DNA from: Sandaracinaceae bacterium
GTDB taxonomy: Bacteria > Myxococcota_A > Polyangia > Polyangiales > JADJQN01
Direction of reading: 5' to 3'
Length of the DNA stretch: 64,000 nucleotides
Assembly: GCA_016712745.1 (NCBI GenBank)
Contig: JADJQN010000015.1
Coordinates: 372,001-436,000 of the forward strand
Below, piece after piece: positions 41,905 through 50,131 of the stretch (position 1 is its first letter; the number at the start of each line of letters is the position of its first letter). The position numbers and the translations under genes were made by a program. Under the pieces are notes generated by a model, which saw nothing but the letters and a program-made list of their open reading frames with translations, was not told where the DNA came from and did no database searches.

Positions 41905-43431
41905 ATGAGTCAGGAAGACCCGATGGGCATGACCCTTCCGCGAACGTTCGGGCCTTATGTGCTTCTGCACAGGCTCGCTTCCGGGGGCATGGCGGAAGTC
42001 TACGTTGCCAAGGCCAAAGGGCTCGGCGGTTTCGAGAAGTTGATCGCCATCAAGGTGATCCATCCGCGCTACTTCGAGGACGACAACTTTGTGCGACTGC
42101 TCGTGGAAGAAGCGAAGATCACCGTTCTTCTGAACCACACCAACATTGGACAAATCTTCGACCTCGGCTGCGTCGACGAAACCTATTACATCGCGATGGA
42201 GTACATCGACGGCGTCGACGGCTATCGCATCCTCCGCCGTTCGGCGGAAAAGCAAGTCAAGCTTGGCGAGGACGTTTGCGCATTTATCGCCGCCGAGATG
42301 TGTGCGGGCTTGCACTATGCGCATCAGCAGCGTCAGGCCGACGGCACGACGCTAGGCATCGTTCATCGCGATGTCTCGCCGCAGAACATTCTTGTTACAC
42401 GCTCCGGTGAAGTGAAGGTCGTCGATTTTGGAATCGCAAAATCATCGATGCGCGCGCGCCAGACCGATGCGGGCATTATCAAAGGCAAGTACTACTACAT
42501 GTCGCCCGAGCAAGCGTGGGCCGAGCCCATCGACTCGCGCACAGACATTTACTCGACCGGCGTCGTCCTTTACGAACTGCTCACCGGCGCAATGCTTTAC
42601 AAAGAGGAGCCGGTGCTCACGCTTCTCGACAAGGTTCGCAAGGCAGAGATTCCGCCCCCCACGTCGCGACGTCCGGAGCTTTCGCCTGAGCTTGTGCGCA
42701 TCATCATGAGGGCCGTCGCCAAGAAGCCCGAGGATCGCTTCAACTCCGCGCGCGAAATGGGCGAAGCGCTCACACGCTTCCTTCACACGCACTCGCCCAC
42801 GTTTACGCGCGCCAAAATCGCAGATGTTCTTGCCTCGCTGTGTCCAGAAGCGAAGGCCCTCCATGGTGAACTCATGGAGCTCTCGCATACTCACTCGGTG
42901 CAAGAGGCGATGGCGGCCGAGCTGGAAGCCGAGCTTGTGCCGATGAAGAAGGACGAGTTCGTGTTCGAAGAGAGCACGAGCATCATCCTCGACCGCAGCG
43001 CCTACCAGAAGAAAACCGATCTACCGGCAACGCGCGCTGATGATCAGCTCGAAGTTGCGGAACCGAAAATCGCTTCCGTCAATCGCTTTGATCCGACAGC
43101 CCCACAGCGGCCGTCTCGCCGGCCGCCGCCGCCCGGGCCCGAAGCACCGTTCGTTCCGCCGGCGCCACCGGGGGCGTGGGACCTTGTCTCGAATCCAGAC
43201 GCACCGCCGTCGCATGATCCCGACAAACGCTGGGATGACGACGGTACCGTCAAAGACGATAGCCCGCCGGAAATGGCGGAGCTCGCAAACACAAAGGTTG
43301 CAAGCGTGCGGCCGGGACTTGCGACTACCGATGCCGGTACGCGCACGCATACCCGTGGCAACGCGCTCCCGTGGATCTTAGTGGGCGTCCTTTTGGTGGC
43401 GCTTGTCATTCTCTACACGCTCAAGAGCTGA
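41905..43431 (+). CDS. Membrane-anchored Ser/Thr protein kinase (Hanks type)
   Basis: 508 residues from ATG 41905; starts at 41923 (with AGGAAG upstream) or 41824 are alternatives. The kinase domain spans about residues 17-290: Gly loop 'LASGGMAEVYVA', Lys in 'IAIKVIHP', catalytic loop 'VHRDVSPQNIL', 'VDFGIA' and 'YMSPEQ'. A Pro-rich linker (about 370-470) follows. A single C-terminal span ('LPWILVGVLLVALVILYTL') puts the kinase inside the cell. This plan is very abundant in Myxococcota. Confidence 0.9.
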   Translation: MSQEDPMGMTLPRTFGPYVLLHRLASGGMAEVYVAKAKGLGGFEKLIAIKVIHPRYFEDDNFVRLLVEEAKITVLLNHTNIGQIFDLGCVDETYYIAMEYIDGVDGYRILRRSAEKQVKLGEDVCAFIAAEMCAGLHYAHQQRQADGTTLGIVHRDVSPQNILVTRSGEVKVVDFGIAKSSMRARQTDAGIIKGKYYYMSPEQAWAEPIDSRTDIYSTGVVLYELLTGAMLYKEEPVLTLLDKVRKAEIPPPTSRRPELSPELVRIIMRAVAKKPEDRFNSAREMGEALTRFLHTHSPTFTRAKIADVLASLCPEAKALHGELMELSHTHSVQEAMAAELEAELVPMKKDEFVFEESTSIILDRSAYQKKTDLPATRADDQLEVAEPKIASVNRFDPTAPQRPSRRPPPPGPEAPFVPPAPPGAWDLVSNPDAPPSHDPDKRWDDDGTVKDDSPPEMAELANTKVASVRPGLATTDAGTRTHTRGNALPWILVGVLLVALVILYTLKS

Positions 43432-43438
43432 CGGCTCC

Positions 43439-43828
43439 CTACTTCATGTAGCCGCTTTTTTTCCATGCAAAGGCGCCCTTTTTCAACATCGCGTTGAGCT
43501 CTTTGACGTCGAGCTCTTCGGGTTTCTTGATGTTGAAGCACGTCTTGCCTTTGAGCGTTTTGCGAAGATTCGGGATCGATTCCACAAGCTGCGCATCGTA
43601 GTAGAGCGGGAAGAAGTAGAAGCTCACCATATCCTTGCGCGCGATGTAGCTGCAGAAGTACATGCCGGGGACTATCTTCTTGGTGCTGCCATAGGGAACC
43701 GGTTTGTTGCCGATGAGTTCCATCGCATCCCGCGTCTCTTTGCTCACCACCATCGGCGGAGCGCACTTGCGCATCGCCGTGGCGAGGATGCTCGTGATTG
43801 CGGTCTTAATAGCGGGAGTTAGCGGCAT
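43439..43828 (-). CDS. DUF1801/YdhG-like protein
   Basis: 129 residues from ATG 43828 (MPLTPAIKTAITSILATAMRKC). The fold pattern of DUF1801 is seen: 'MVSFYFFPLYY', then 'LRKTLKGKTCFNIKKPEELDVKELNAMLKKG'. DUF1801 has no settled function. The small protein is between the kinase gene (convergent, 7 bases away) and a lipoprotein gene. Confidence 0.7.
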   Translation of the reverse strand: MPLTPAIKTAITSILATAMRKCAPPMVVSKETRDAMELIGNKPVPYGSTKKIVPGMYFCSYIARKDMVSFYFFPLYYDAQLVESIPNLRKTLKGKTCFNIKKPEELDVKELNAMLKKGAFAWKKSGYMK

Positions 43829-43836
43829 CGCGACGC

Positions 43837-44409
43837 CTAGAGCGTGCAGCGATGTGCGCCACCGATGCAATAGTCATTGCCGAAGGACGTCTCGAGGATA
43901 CACCCGCCAACTTGGCACGCGCCGACTTCGCGCGGTTCGCCGCCCGTTCGGTTGTCGCTCATCTCCAGGCCTTGGGTCGTGACGGATGGGTCCACGAAGT
44001 AGCGTGTGCGTTCCCCTTCGTAGAAGGCGCGATCAAACTGTAGCCAGCGCTCCGAGATGGGTGTTCCGCAATCACTCGACGTGCAATAGAGGACGCGCAC
44101 ACCGAGCGGCCGCTCGATTTCGTCGCCGTTCGCTTCGACGTCGATGGAGATGGACTGCGACGAGCTGATCAGCGTGACCGGCCCGATTGAGTTCAGCATG
44201 TCGGTGCCCAGTGAGACGGACCAGTCTCGCGGATTGCTTTCGGCCTGCACGAGCACGTGGGTGATAGGGCCGCGTCCGACGACAGGTTGCATACCAGTGG
44301 CGGGAAGATCGATATGCAGCTCGAGAATCGCGTTGCGCGCATGCGGCACTAGGCAACTCGCGAAGATCAACGAGCACAGTGATGCCGTAGCGAGCGAGAC
44401 TTTGTACAT
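43837..44409 (-). CDS. Small lipoprotein
   Basis: 190 residues from ATG 44409, which overlaps the stop of the upstream TPR gene by one base. Signal 'VSLATASLCSLIFASC' with lipobox FASC. The mature part is beta-rich with three Cys pairs near the C terminus ('CTSSDCG', 'CQVGGCI', 'CIGGAHRC'). It is co-transcribed with the TPR and gingipain-fold-like genes. Function unknown. Confidence 0.7.
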   Translation of the reverse strand: MYKVSLATASLCSLIFASCLVPHARNAILELHIDLPATGMQPVVGRGPITHVLVQAESNPRDWSVSLGTDMLNSIGPVTLISSSQSISIDVEANGDEIERPLGVRVLYCTSSDCGTPISERWLQFDRAFYEGERTRYFVDPSVTTQGLEMSDNRTGGEPREVGACQVGGCILETSFGNDYCIGGAHRCTL

Positions 44410-45155
44410 CAATCGCCTCCAAGCACGATGCGGAACTGGCCCTGAGGCTCGAGCTGCTGTTGATGGTCCACGTAGAGAAGCGTTGCTACAGTGGCGCCGA
44501 CCACAACGACACCGACCAATGTCCAAAACCATGGCGAGCTCGCGAGGGAGTCGTGGCTCACTTCCGGCATGCTCACGTCAACAGCCGCAACTTGGCCATC
44601 CGTCACCAACGCTTCCCAGTGAAAACTCTGCAGCTGCGGATCTGCATTCGCCTCGAAGTCCACGCTATGGCGCCCCGGATCCGCTTCCATTCGAATGGGC
44701 CGTTCTGGCGGGGTGGGCGTAGTTTGGCCGTCGAAGCGAAGGGTGAGATCGGCGCGCGCCGGCGCGTTGTTGATTGAAATCGTTGCAACGCGCGCAGCGA
44801 CCTGGCCCCGTATTCGTTGTGCCTCTGCGCGAAGCTCCTCCGGAAGCTCGGCGTGATCGCGCAGAAGGCGGTCGAGTGCATCGCGCGATTCGCGGTGGCG
44901 CCCCACTGCGCGCAACGTGGTCGCCACGTTGAAGAGCGCGGCGGGATTGTGGGAGAGGTCGTACGACTCTTGAAAGAGGCGAAGTGCGTCGGTCCAGCGC
45001 GCTTCTTCTGCGGCCGTGCTGCCCTCGACATACATCGCGCGCGCACGTTCCGTGTTGCTCGCGGTCTCTTGAGCTGCTGCGGGCGCGATGGAAAGGAACG
45101 CGACCACGTAACTCACCAACACCCAAGCGACCCAGCGCACGGCGAAAAGCCTCAT
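44409..45155 (-). CDS. TPR-like protein with signal peptide and C-terminal membrane span
   Basis: 248 residues. N-terminal signal or anchor ('VAWVLVSYVVAFLSIAPAAA'), then a tetratricopeptide-like region ('ARAMYVEGSTAAEEARWTDALRLFQESYDLSHNPAALFNVATTLRAVGRHRESRDALDR', about residues 38-115). A PEGA-like beta domain follows (about 120-195), then a C-terminal span ('TLVGVVVVGATVATLLYV'). This plan recurs many times in Polyangia. It overlaps both neighbours (ATGA and TGATG), so the three genes form one operon. Confidence 0.7.
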   Translation of the reverse strand: MRLFAVRWVAWVLVSYVVAFLSIAPAAAQETASNTERARAMYVEGSTAAEEARWTDALRLFQESYDLSHNPAALFNVATTLRAVGRHRESRDALDRLLRDHAELPEELRAEAQRIRGQVAARVATISINNAPARADLTLRFDGQTTPTPPERPIRMEADPGRHSVDFEANADPQLQSFHWEALVTDGQVAAVDVSMPEVSHDSLASSPWFWTLVGVVVVGATVATLLYVDHQQQLEPQGQFRIVLGGD

Positions 45156-47341
45156 GAGGCGCGCGCGCGCGAGGCGGTTGAGTGTCTACGGCGACGGGCC
45201 CGGCGGGCATGCAGTAGCAACAGAGAGAGACCGAAAACCAGCGTTGGAACTACCGGAACGGGCGCTCGCGTCGACACGGTGCAGGCGCACGATTGGGTAA
45301 GCGGCGTTCCGTTAATCGCGGGCGCACCGAGATCACGATCAAGGCCCAGGTCCATCGCGACACCGGCGTCCGTTGTGATCGCGCTGCCGCTGTCGCTTGG
45401 CGAACCGGCGTCAGGGCGTGGTCCGGCGTCAAACGCGATGCCAAAATCGACGGGCACGCCTAGGTCGACCGGCGGCACCGATGAATCAGGACCGCTCGTT
45501 CCTGCATCGACCGGCGTTGCGCCTGCGTCGAGCGGCGCGACGCCAGCGTCAATCGTTGTGCTGGGGCCTGTGTTCGTAGCAAACGCGCCGAGAGAGAGAT
45601 TGTAGTAGCTGCCGCTTGAACCCGCCTCTAGCTTGACGGCGCGCACCATGAAGCGGCGGCCCTCAAGGTAAGACTCCGTTGTACTGGTGTACGTTGTGCC
45701 GGATACGGGCGAGGTCGTGAGACGTGTCACCACGCCGCTTGTTGGTTCGAACTTATAGACGTGGTAGCCAAGCGGCGCGCCGCTTGCTGCGGTCCACGAG
45801 AAACTGACACGCCCCCCGACATCGCTCGTACGCAGATCGGTTGGCGGCGCGATCATGCGCATACGCAACGATGGATCTCCCATCAGCGCGAGATGAACTT
45901 TGCCGAGCTCATCCGGGGACTGCCAGCCGTTGTGAATCGGACTGTACTGCGCGACCGTGTTGCTCTGCGTGACCTGCGTGCTGTAGCCAATGGTGTCGCC
46001 CATGCCCATGTGGTGAAGCCACCAATTTGGCAAACCACTCCACACGCTCACAAGCCCGCGGCCACGTGCGATGTACGCTCGCAGCAAGTTGTTCTCGTTG
46101 TCCCAATCGCCGAAGTAGCTGCCGAGACTCATCGTGAAGACGGCACCGTTTTCGATGCTGCTCGCGAGCTCATCGGTGCTCACGGCGGCCGCCGTGTATC
46201 CACCACCCGCACCTGCGAAACCCAGCACGTAGGTATTGGCGCCGATATAACTTCCGTAAGACGCTCCGGCGCTGATGGTGGTGTGCGCGGGCGTGAGAAG
46301 AGCAATGATGCTTCGATATCCGGATGCGACGAGGCCCGCTCCAGCCCAATCGAGATTGTCTGAAATCAAGCCCTGGAAATCCGGCTGCCAGGCCGCCGTT
46401 TTGAACTGATGAGCCCGATTCAAGTAGGAGCGAAGCAGCTCGACTTCGCTAGCGCTGAACGCGGGCATGCGCGAGAGATCAACCCGTCCTAGCTGCAACT
46501 CGACCGCCGTCGGAATATCGCTTTGATCGAACTTGCCGTCGCCTGGGACGTTGTCTGTCTCGTCACGCATCGCGCCGCTATTGTTGACGGTGGAGTCGGT
46601 CCACGTTCCATTCATCTCGGCGTAGTAGCTGTCGGCTGCCCACGCGCCGTAGTGATCGGGGAAGTGGCCGGCCGGAGAAATGTTGCCGCTGTACGGAACG
46701 GGAACATGGCCAATCAGATAGGCAGAACGCACCCGCGTCGAGTCAGCGTTGTAGTCAGTCTGAAGAAGCGTGCGGATGCTCGTGACTCTCGCGGTGCGAC
46801 TGACGTCGTGCCGTATCACCGACCAGCCGTCGGCATTCAAATCGGATGTGAGCGTGGCAAGCTCCGTCGCCAACGCTGCGGCCACTGTGTTGTCCACCAT
46901 GAGAATTAACGTGCCACGATATGTCTCGAGCTCAACTTCGATTCCGGCCGCGATGTAGCTCGTGCCTGGAAGGTCGCCTGCGTAACTGCCCCCCAGCGAG
47001 GAAGTGCGCACGATTCGATACTCGTAGTAGGTGCCAACGCTCACGTCCGAATCCACGTACTGTACCGCCGACGCCGCCGGTGTTGCGATGGCGGTGCCCC
47101 AGGATGTTGCGCCCTTGAGGCGGCGGTAGATCGTGTAGCCCGTAGCCGAGGCGAACGGCTGCCAACGCAGCGTGATGCGTGCGGGTGAGCTTTGTACCTC
47201 CGCCCACAGCTGGACTGCGGCCACCACGGCGTGTGTTTGAGCGTGCGCGCGTGCTGTGCCGAGCGAGCCGATGAGAAAGACCACAAGGCTCATCGCAATG
47301 CGGGCACGAGAGGAGAGAGAAGCGGCGCGAGTCATGGCCAT
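45152..47341 (-). CDS. Secreted FN3/gingipain-fold-like protein with MYXO-CTERM-like tail
   Basis: 729 residues from ATG 47341. Signal peptide ('SLVVFLIGSLGTARAHAQ'), FN3-like domain (about residues 30-115), then an alpha/beta domain resembling peptidase C25 (gingipain) in layout ('SAYLIGHVPVP', 'GRVDLSRMPAFSASEVELLRSYLNRAHQFK', 'GLVSVWSGLPN'). The positions where gingipains have catalytic His and Cys read 'GFAGAGGG' and 'FTMSLGSY', so catalysis is doubtful. A second FN3-like unit and Asp/Gly linker lead to 'QSCACTV', a hydrophobic span and an Arg cluster, matching MYXO-CTERM anchors. First gene of a three-gene operon. Confidence 0.65.
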   Translation of the reverse strand: MAMTRAASLSSRARIAMSLVVFLIGSLGTARAHAQTHAVVAAVQLWAEVQSSPARITLRWQPFASATGYTIYRRLKGATSWGTAIATPAASAVQYVDSDVSVGTYYEYRIVRTSSLGGSYAGDLPGTSYIAAGIEVELETYRGTLILMVDNTVAAALATELATLTSDLNADGWSVIRHDVSRTARVTSIRTLLQTDYNADSTRVRSAYLIGHVPVPYSGNISPAGHFPDHYGAWAADSYYAEMNGTWTDSTVNNSGAMRDETDNVPGDGKFDQSDIPTAVELQLGRVDLSRMPAFSASEVELLRSYLNRAHQFKTAAWQPDFQGLISDNLDWAGAGLVASGYRSIIALLTPAHTTISAGASYGSYIGANTYVLGFAGAGGGYTAAAVSTDELASSIENGAVFTMSLGSYFGDWDNENNLLRAYIARGRGLVSVWSGLPNWWLHHMGMGDTIGYSTQVTQSNTVAQYSPIHNGWQSPDELGKVHLALMGDPSLRMRMIAPPTDLRTSDVGGRVSFSWTAASGAPLGYHVYKFEPTSGVVTRLTTSPVSGTTYTSTTESYLEGRRFMVRAVKLEAGSSGSYYNLSLGAFATNTGPSTTIDAGVAPLDAGATPVDAGTSGPDSSVPPVDLGVPVDFGIAFDAGPRPDAGSPSDSGSAITTDAGVAMDLGLDRDLGAPAINGTPLTQSCACTVSTRAPVPVVPTLVFGLSLLLLHARRARRRRHSTASRARAS

Positions 47342-47599
47342 AAGTCTACACAACGTCAGTTGAGTTGCACGGTATTGAATTGGTCGCGGCACGGAGCCGC
47401 AAGCTCTGTCCGAGCGGCCGACGCTTTGCGACGTACCACGACGGCGGCGCACGGGGCAGGGCGCGGCTCCCACCTAAAGCTGCTGCGAATCCCGCGCCCT
47501 TGCCGTACTGTGTCGCCATGCAGTTCGCGCACGGCAGCTACGCACGGACTCGGTTACACTTACTCTGTACGATTTGACTGGGCAGTTATGAGGAGGGCC

Positions 47600-50131
47600 A
47601 TGCAAAAGCCAACGCGTTTGAACTGGGTCGCGTTGTGCGCTTGCCTGCTGCTGGTCGCCGCGTGCGGTGACGATGATCCGACGATCGAAGTGCAAGTGGT
47701 CAGCGGCATCGACCCAGGCACACAATTCGCGTTTGTGCGAACGGAGTTGTTCGATGGTACGTACGATGATTCTTCGCCCGAGTCGTTCCGAGCGGACGCA
47801 AATCTTACAGCGAGGGTAGGGCAGGATTTTGCGCATGGTCTCTCCGTTGCTCGCTTCACCAGCACGCCAGTGGGTCGCTACACCGTTCAAGTTCAGTTTC
47901 TGAAAGCGGATCAGCGTCTGGTGTTGCGCCGTCGTTCGATCATCGACGTTCAGGGCGACACCGTCGTGCGAGTGCACTTGACGCCCAACTGCATCGGCAC
48001 GGTGTGTCCATCCCCCGGCGGCGGTGCAGGGTTCTCTGAATGTCTCGACGGTCATTGCGTTGACCCGCGGTGCAATCCGCCGTCGCCGGACTTCTGCGAT
48101 GGTTTCGATTTTTGCGCCGGTGAGTCGGACTGCGGTCCCTACGCAAGTTGCGCCGAAGCTACGTGCATCGATGGCGTCTGCGATTCCGCTCCCCGCGCCG
48201 ACGTGTGCGAAGCTCCGCTTTTCTGCAACGCGTTGAGCGACGAGAACCCCGGTTGCGAATCGTCGGAAACGGTCGATGCCGGTTCGCCCCCCGACGCGGA
48301 TCTTCCGACGCTCGACATGGGCGCCATGGATGAGGGCGTAGCCGACGCCGGGCTCGATGCGGGCATCGATGCGTCATCCATGTGCGGCACCGTGTGCGTT
48401 GACGCGGTCAACGCGTGCCTTTTCGGAACGATCGACTGCAGCGGGGAATCCCCGTTCTGCAATGCAACCTTCGAGCGCATCGGCTTGCCGTGCGGAGATG
48501 GACAAGTGTGCGGCGCTGGCGGTGCATGCATCGACTGCGTGCAGGACGGAGAGTGTCAGAGCGGATGCTCGCGCGGCCATTTGGAATGTGGTTCAGGCAT
48601 TGCGAGCTGTGTTGTCGACGCGCCGCTCTCGACCGTTGCTGCAGGATCTCTTTGTGACGCGGCATGCGCAGGTGGGAGTGTGTGCCCGGGCCTGCATGTA
48701 TGCTCGCCGAGCGCTGAATGCATCGCGTGTGACGACCACGCCCCATGCACCACGGGCTGCCAATACGGCCACATCGATTGCGCAAGCGGTGGGGGCTGCG
48801 TGTCCGACGGCATCAGCTTCCCGCCCCTTGCCACATGCAATGGTACGGGCACCTGTGATGAGCACGGCGTGTGCGGCACCTGCACGGACGGCGACGATTG
48901 CGGATCACCCAGCGAGTGCTCGCACGGTCTTCTCCGCAACTGCGGAACGCCATACCTCTACTGCGAGATAGACTCGTACAAGGAGCCCGGGGCTGCGTGC
49001 TACGACACTTCGGAGGGAATCTGTTCGGGGGGCGACCGCTGCTACGAGCCGTACCGCGCGGTGAACGTTTTCGCTGTGAATGATTCGGCATGCGCCGTGC
49101 GCAACGACCGCCGAGTCGAGTGTTGGGGCTACTTCCTGCCCTTGGGCGCTCCCGCATCGTCGAGTGAGAAGCGCATCATCGAAGGCTTGTCGAACGTTTC
49201 GACCATCGCCATGACCGGGAATTTTATGTGCGCGCTAACCGCGACCGGCGACGTCTACTGCGTGGGCGGCAACTACTATGGCGAGCTGGGCGACGGTTCC
49301 TTCGAATCGAGCAGCACGCCCGTGCTCGTCGCTCTCCCCGCACCGGCGGTGGACATTAGCGCTGCTTACATGGGCGCTTGCGCAGCTCTCGACGATGGTC
49401 GCGTGTATTGTTGGGGCGGGCTCGATCGCGACGCAATCCGCACGACCCTGCCATTTCCGGAACAGGTCGTTGGTGTTAGCGATGCGGTGCAAGTCTCGAT
49501 GTCACCCGAAACGGATCGTCCGGCAGTGTGTGCGCGCCTTTCCGACGGGCGCGTGAATTGTTGGGGATATCCACGCTACGGGCTCTTGGGTGACGGTGTG
49601 CCCTGGACGGTCGATAGCCCTTACGTCCATACACCCGCGTTTGTTGCCGGCATCTCAAACGCCGCGACTATCTCAGTCGGCCTGGTTAGCGCCTGCGCGA
49701 TCCTCGGCGACGGGCAAATGGTGTGCTGGGGAGGCGCTGACACCGTCGGAGAGCTCGGGTCTTCGATCTACGCATACTCGCCGACGCCCGTGTCAGCCAA
49801 TCTTCTTTCCTCCTTTACCGACCTCGTCGACGTCACTTCGCAGTCTTACGCTCGATGCGTGCTGCGCGGGAACGGCGAGGTTTGGTGCTTTAGCAGCTCG
49901 GGGTTCGGCGGACTCGGCCGTGGCTTTGACTATTCAAGCTTGCCTTGCATTCCGCAAGCGGTCGTGGGCGTGCACGATGCAGTGGCGCTGTCGCGAACCG
50001 GATTATGCTTACGGCGTGCTACAGGAGACGTTCTCTGTTGGGGATGGAACGGCGCGCACGATCCGCTTGGCGTCGGACTGCTTGACACGTTCGTTACCGC
50101 GCCGACCGTCGTGGTGGGGCCGTCATCATGA
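47600..50131 (+). CDS. RCC1-repeat Cys-rich lipoprotein A
   Basis: 843 residues from ATG 47600, with AGGAGGG two bases upstream of the ATG. The lipobox is 'LLLVAACG'. The first 120 residues form a shared N-terminal beta domain ('QVVSGIDPGTQFAFVRTEL'). The next part is a run of Cys-rich modules with an Asp linker. The C-terminal about 350 residues contain seven RCC1-like blades of the type C-A-x(n)-CWG, enough for a beta-propeller. It is the first of three tandem paralogues and is coupled to the next gene by ATGA. Function unknown. Confidence 0.75.
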   Translation: MQKPTRLNWVALCACLLLVAACGDDDPTIEVQVVSGIDPGTQFAFVRTELFDGTYDDSSPESFRADANLTARVGQDFAHGLSVARFTSTPVGRYTVQVQFLKADQRLVLRRRSIIDVQGDTVVRVHLTPNCIGTVCPSPGGGAGFSECLDGHCVDPRCNPPSPDFCDGFDFCAGESDCGPYASCAEATCIDGVCDSAPRADVCEAPLFCNALSDENPGCESSETVDAGSPPDADLPTLDMGAMDEGVADAGLDAGIDASSMCGTVCVDAVNACLFGTIDCSGESPFCNATFERIGLPCGDGQVCGAGGACIDCVQDGECQSGCSRGHLECGSGIASCVVDAPLSTVAAGSLCDAACAGGSVCPGLHVCSPSAECIACDDHAPCTTGCQYGHIDCASGGGCVSDGISFPPLATCNGTGTCDEHGVCGTCTDGDDCGSPSECSHGLLRNCGTPYLYCEIDSYKEPGAACYDTSEGICSGGDRCYEPYRAVNVFAVNDSACAVRNDRRVECWGYFLPLGAPASSSEKRIIEGLSNVSTIAMTGNFMCALTATGDVYCVGGNYYGELGDGSFESSSTPVLVALPAPAVDISAAYMGACAALDDGRVYCWGGLDRDAIRTTLPFPEQVVGVSDAVQVSMSPETDRPAVCARLSDGRVNCWGYPRYGLLGDGVPWTVDSPYVHTPAFVAGISNAATISVGLVSACAILGDGQMVCWGGADTVGELGSSIYAYSPTPVSANLLSSFTDLVDVTSQSYARCVLRGNGEVWCFSSSGFGGLGRGFDYSSLPCIPQAVVGVHDAVALSRTGLCLRRATGDVLCWGWNGAHDPLGVGLLDTFVTAPTVVVGPSS

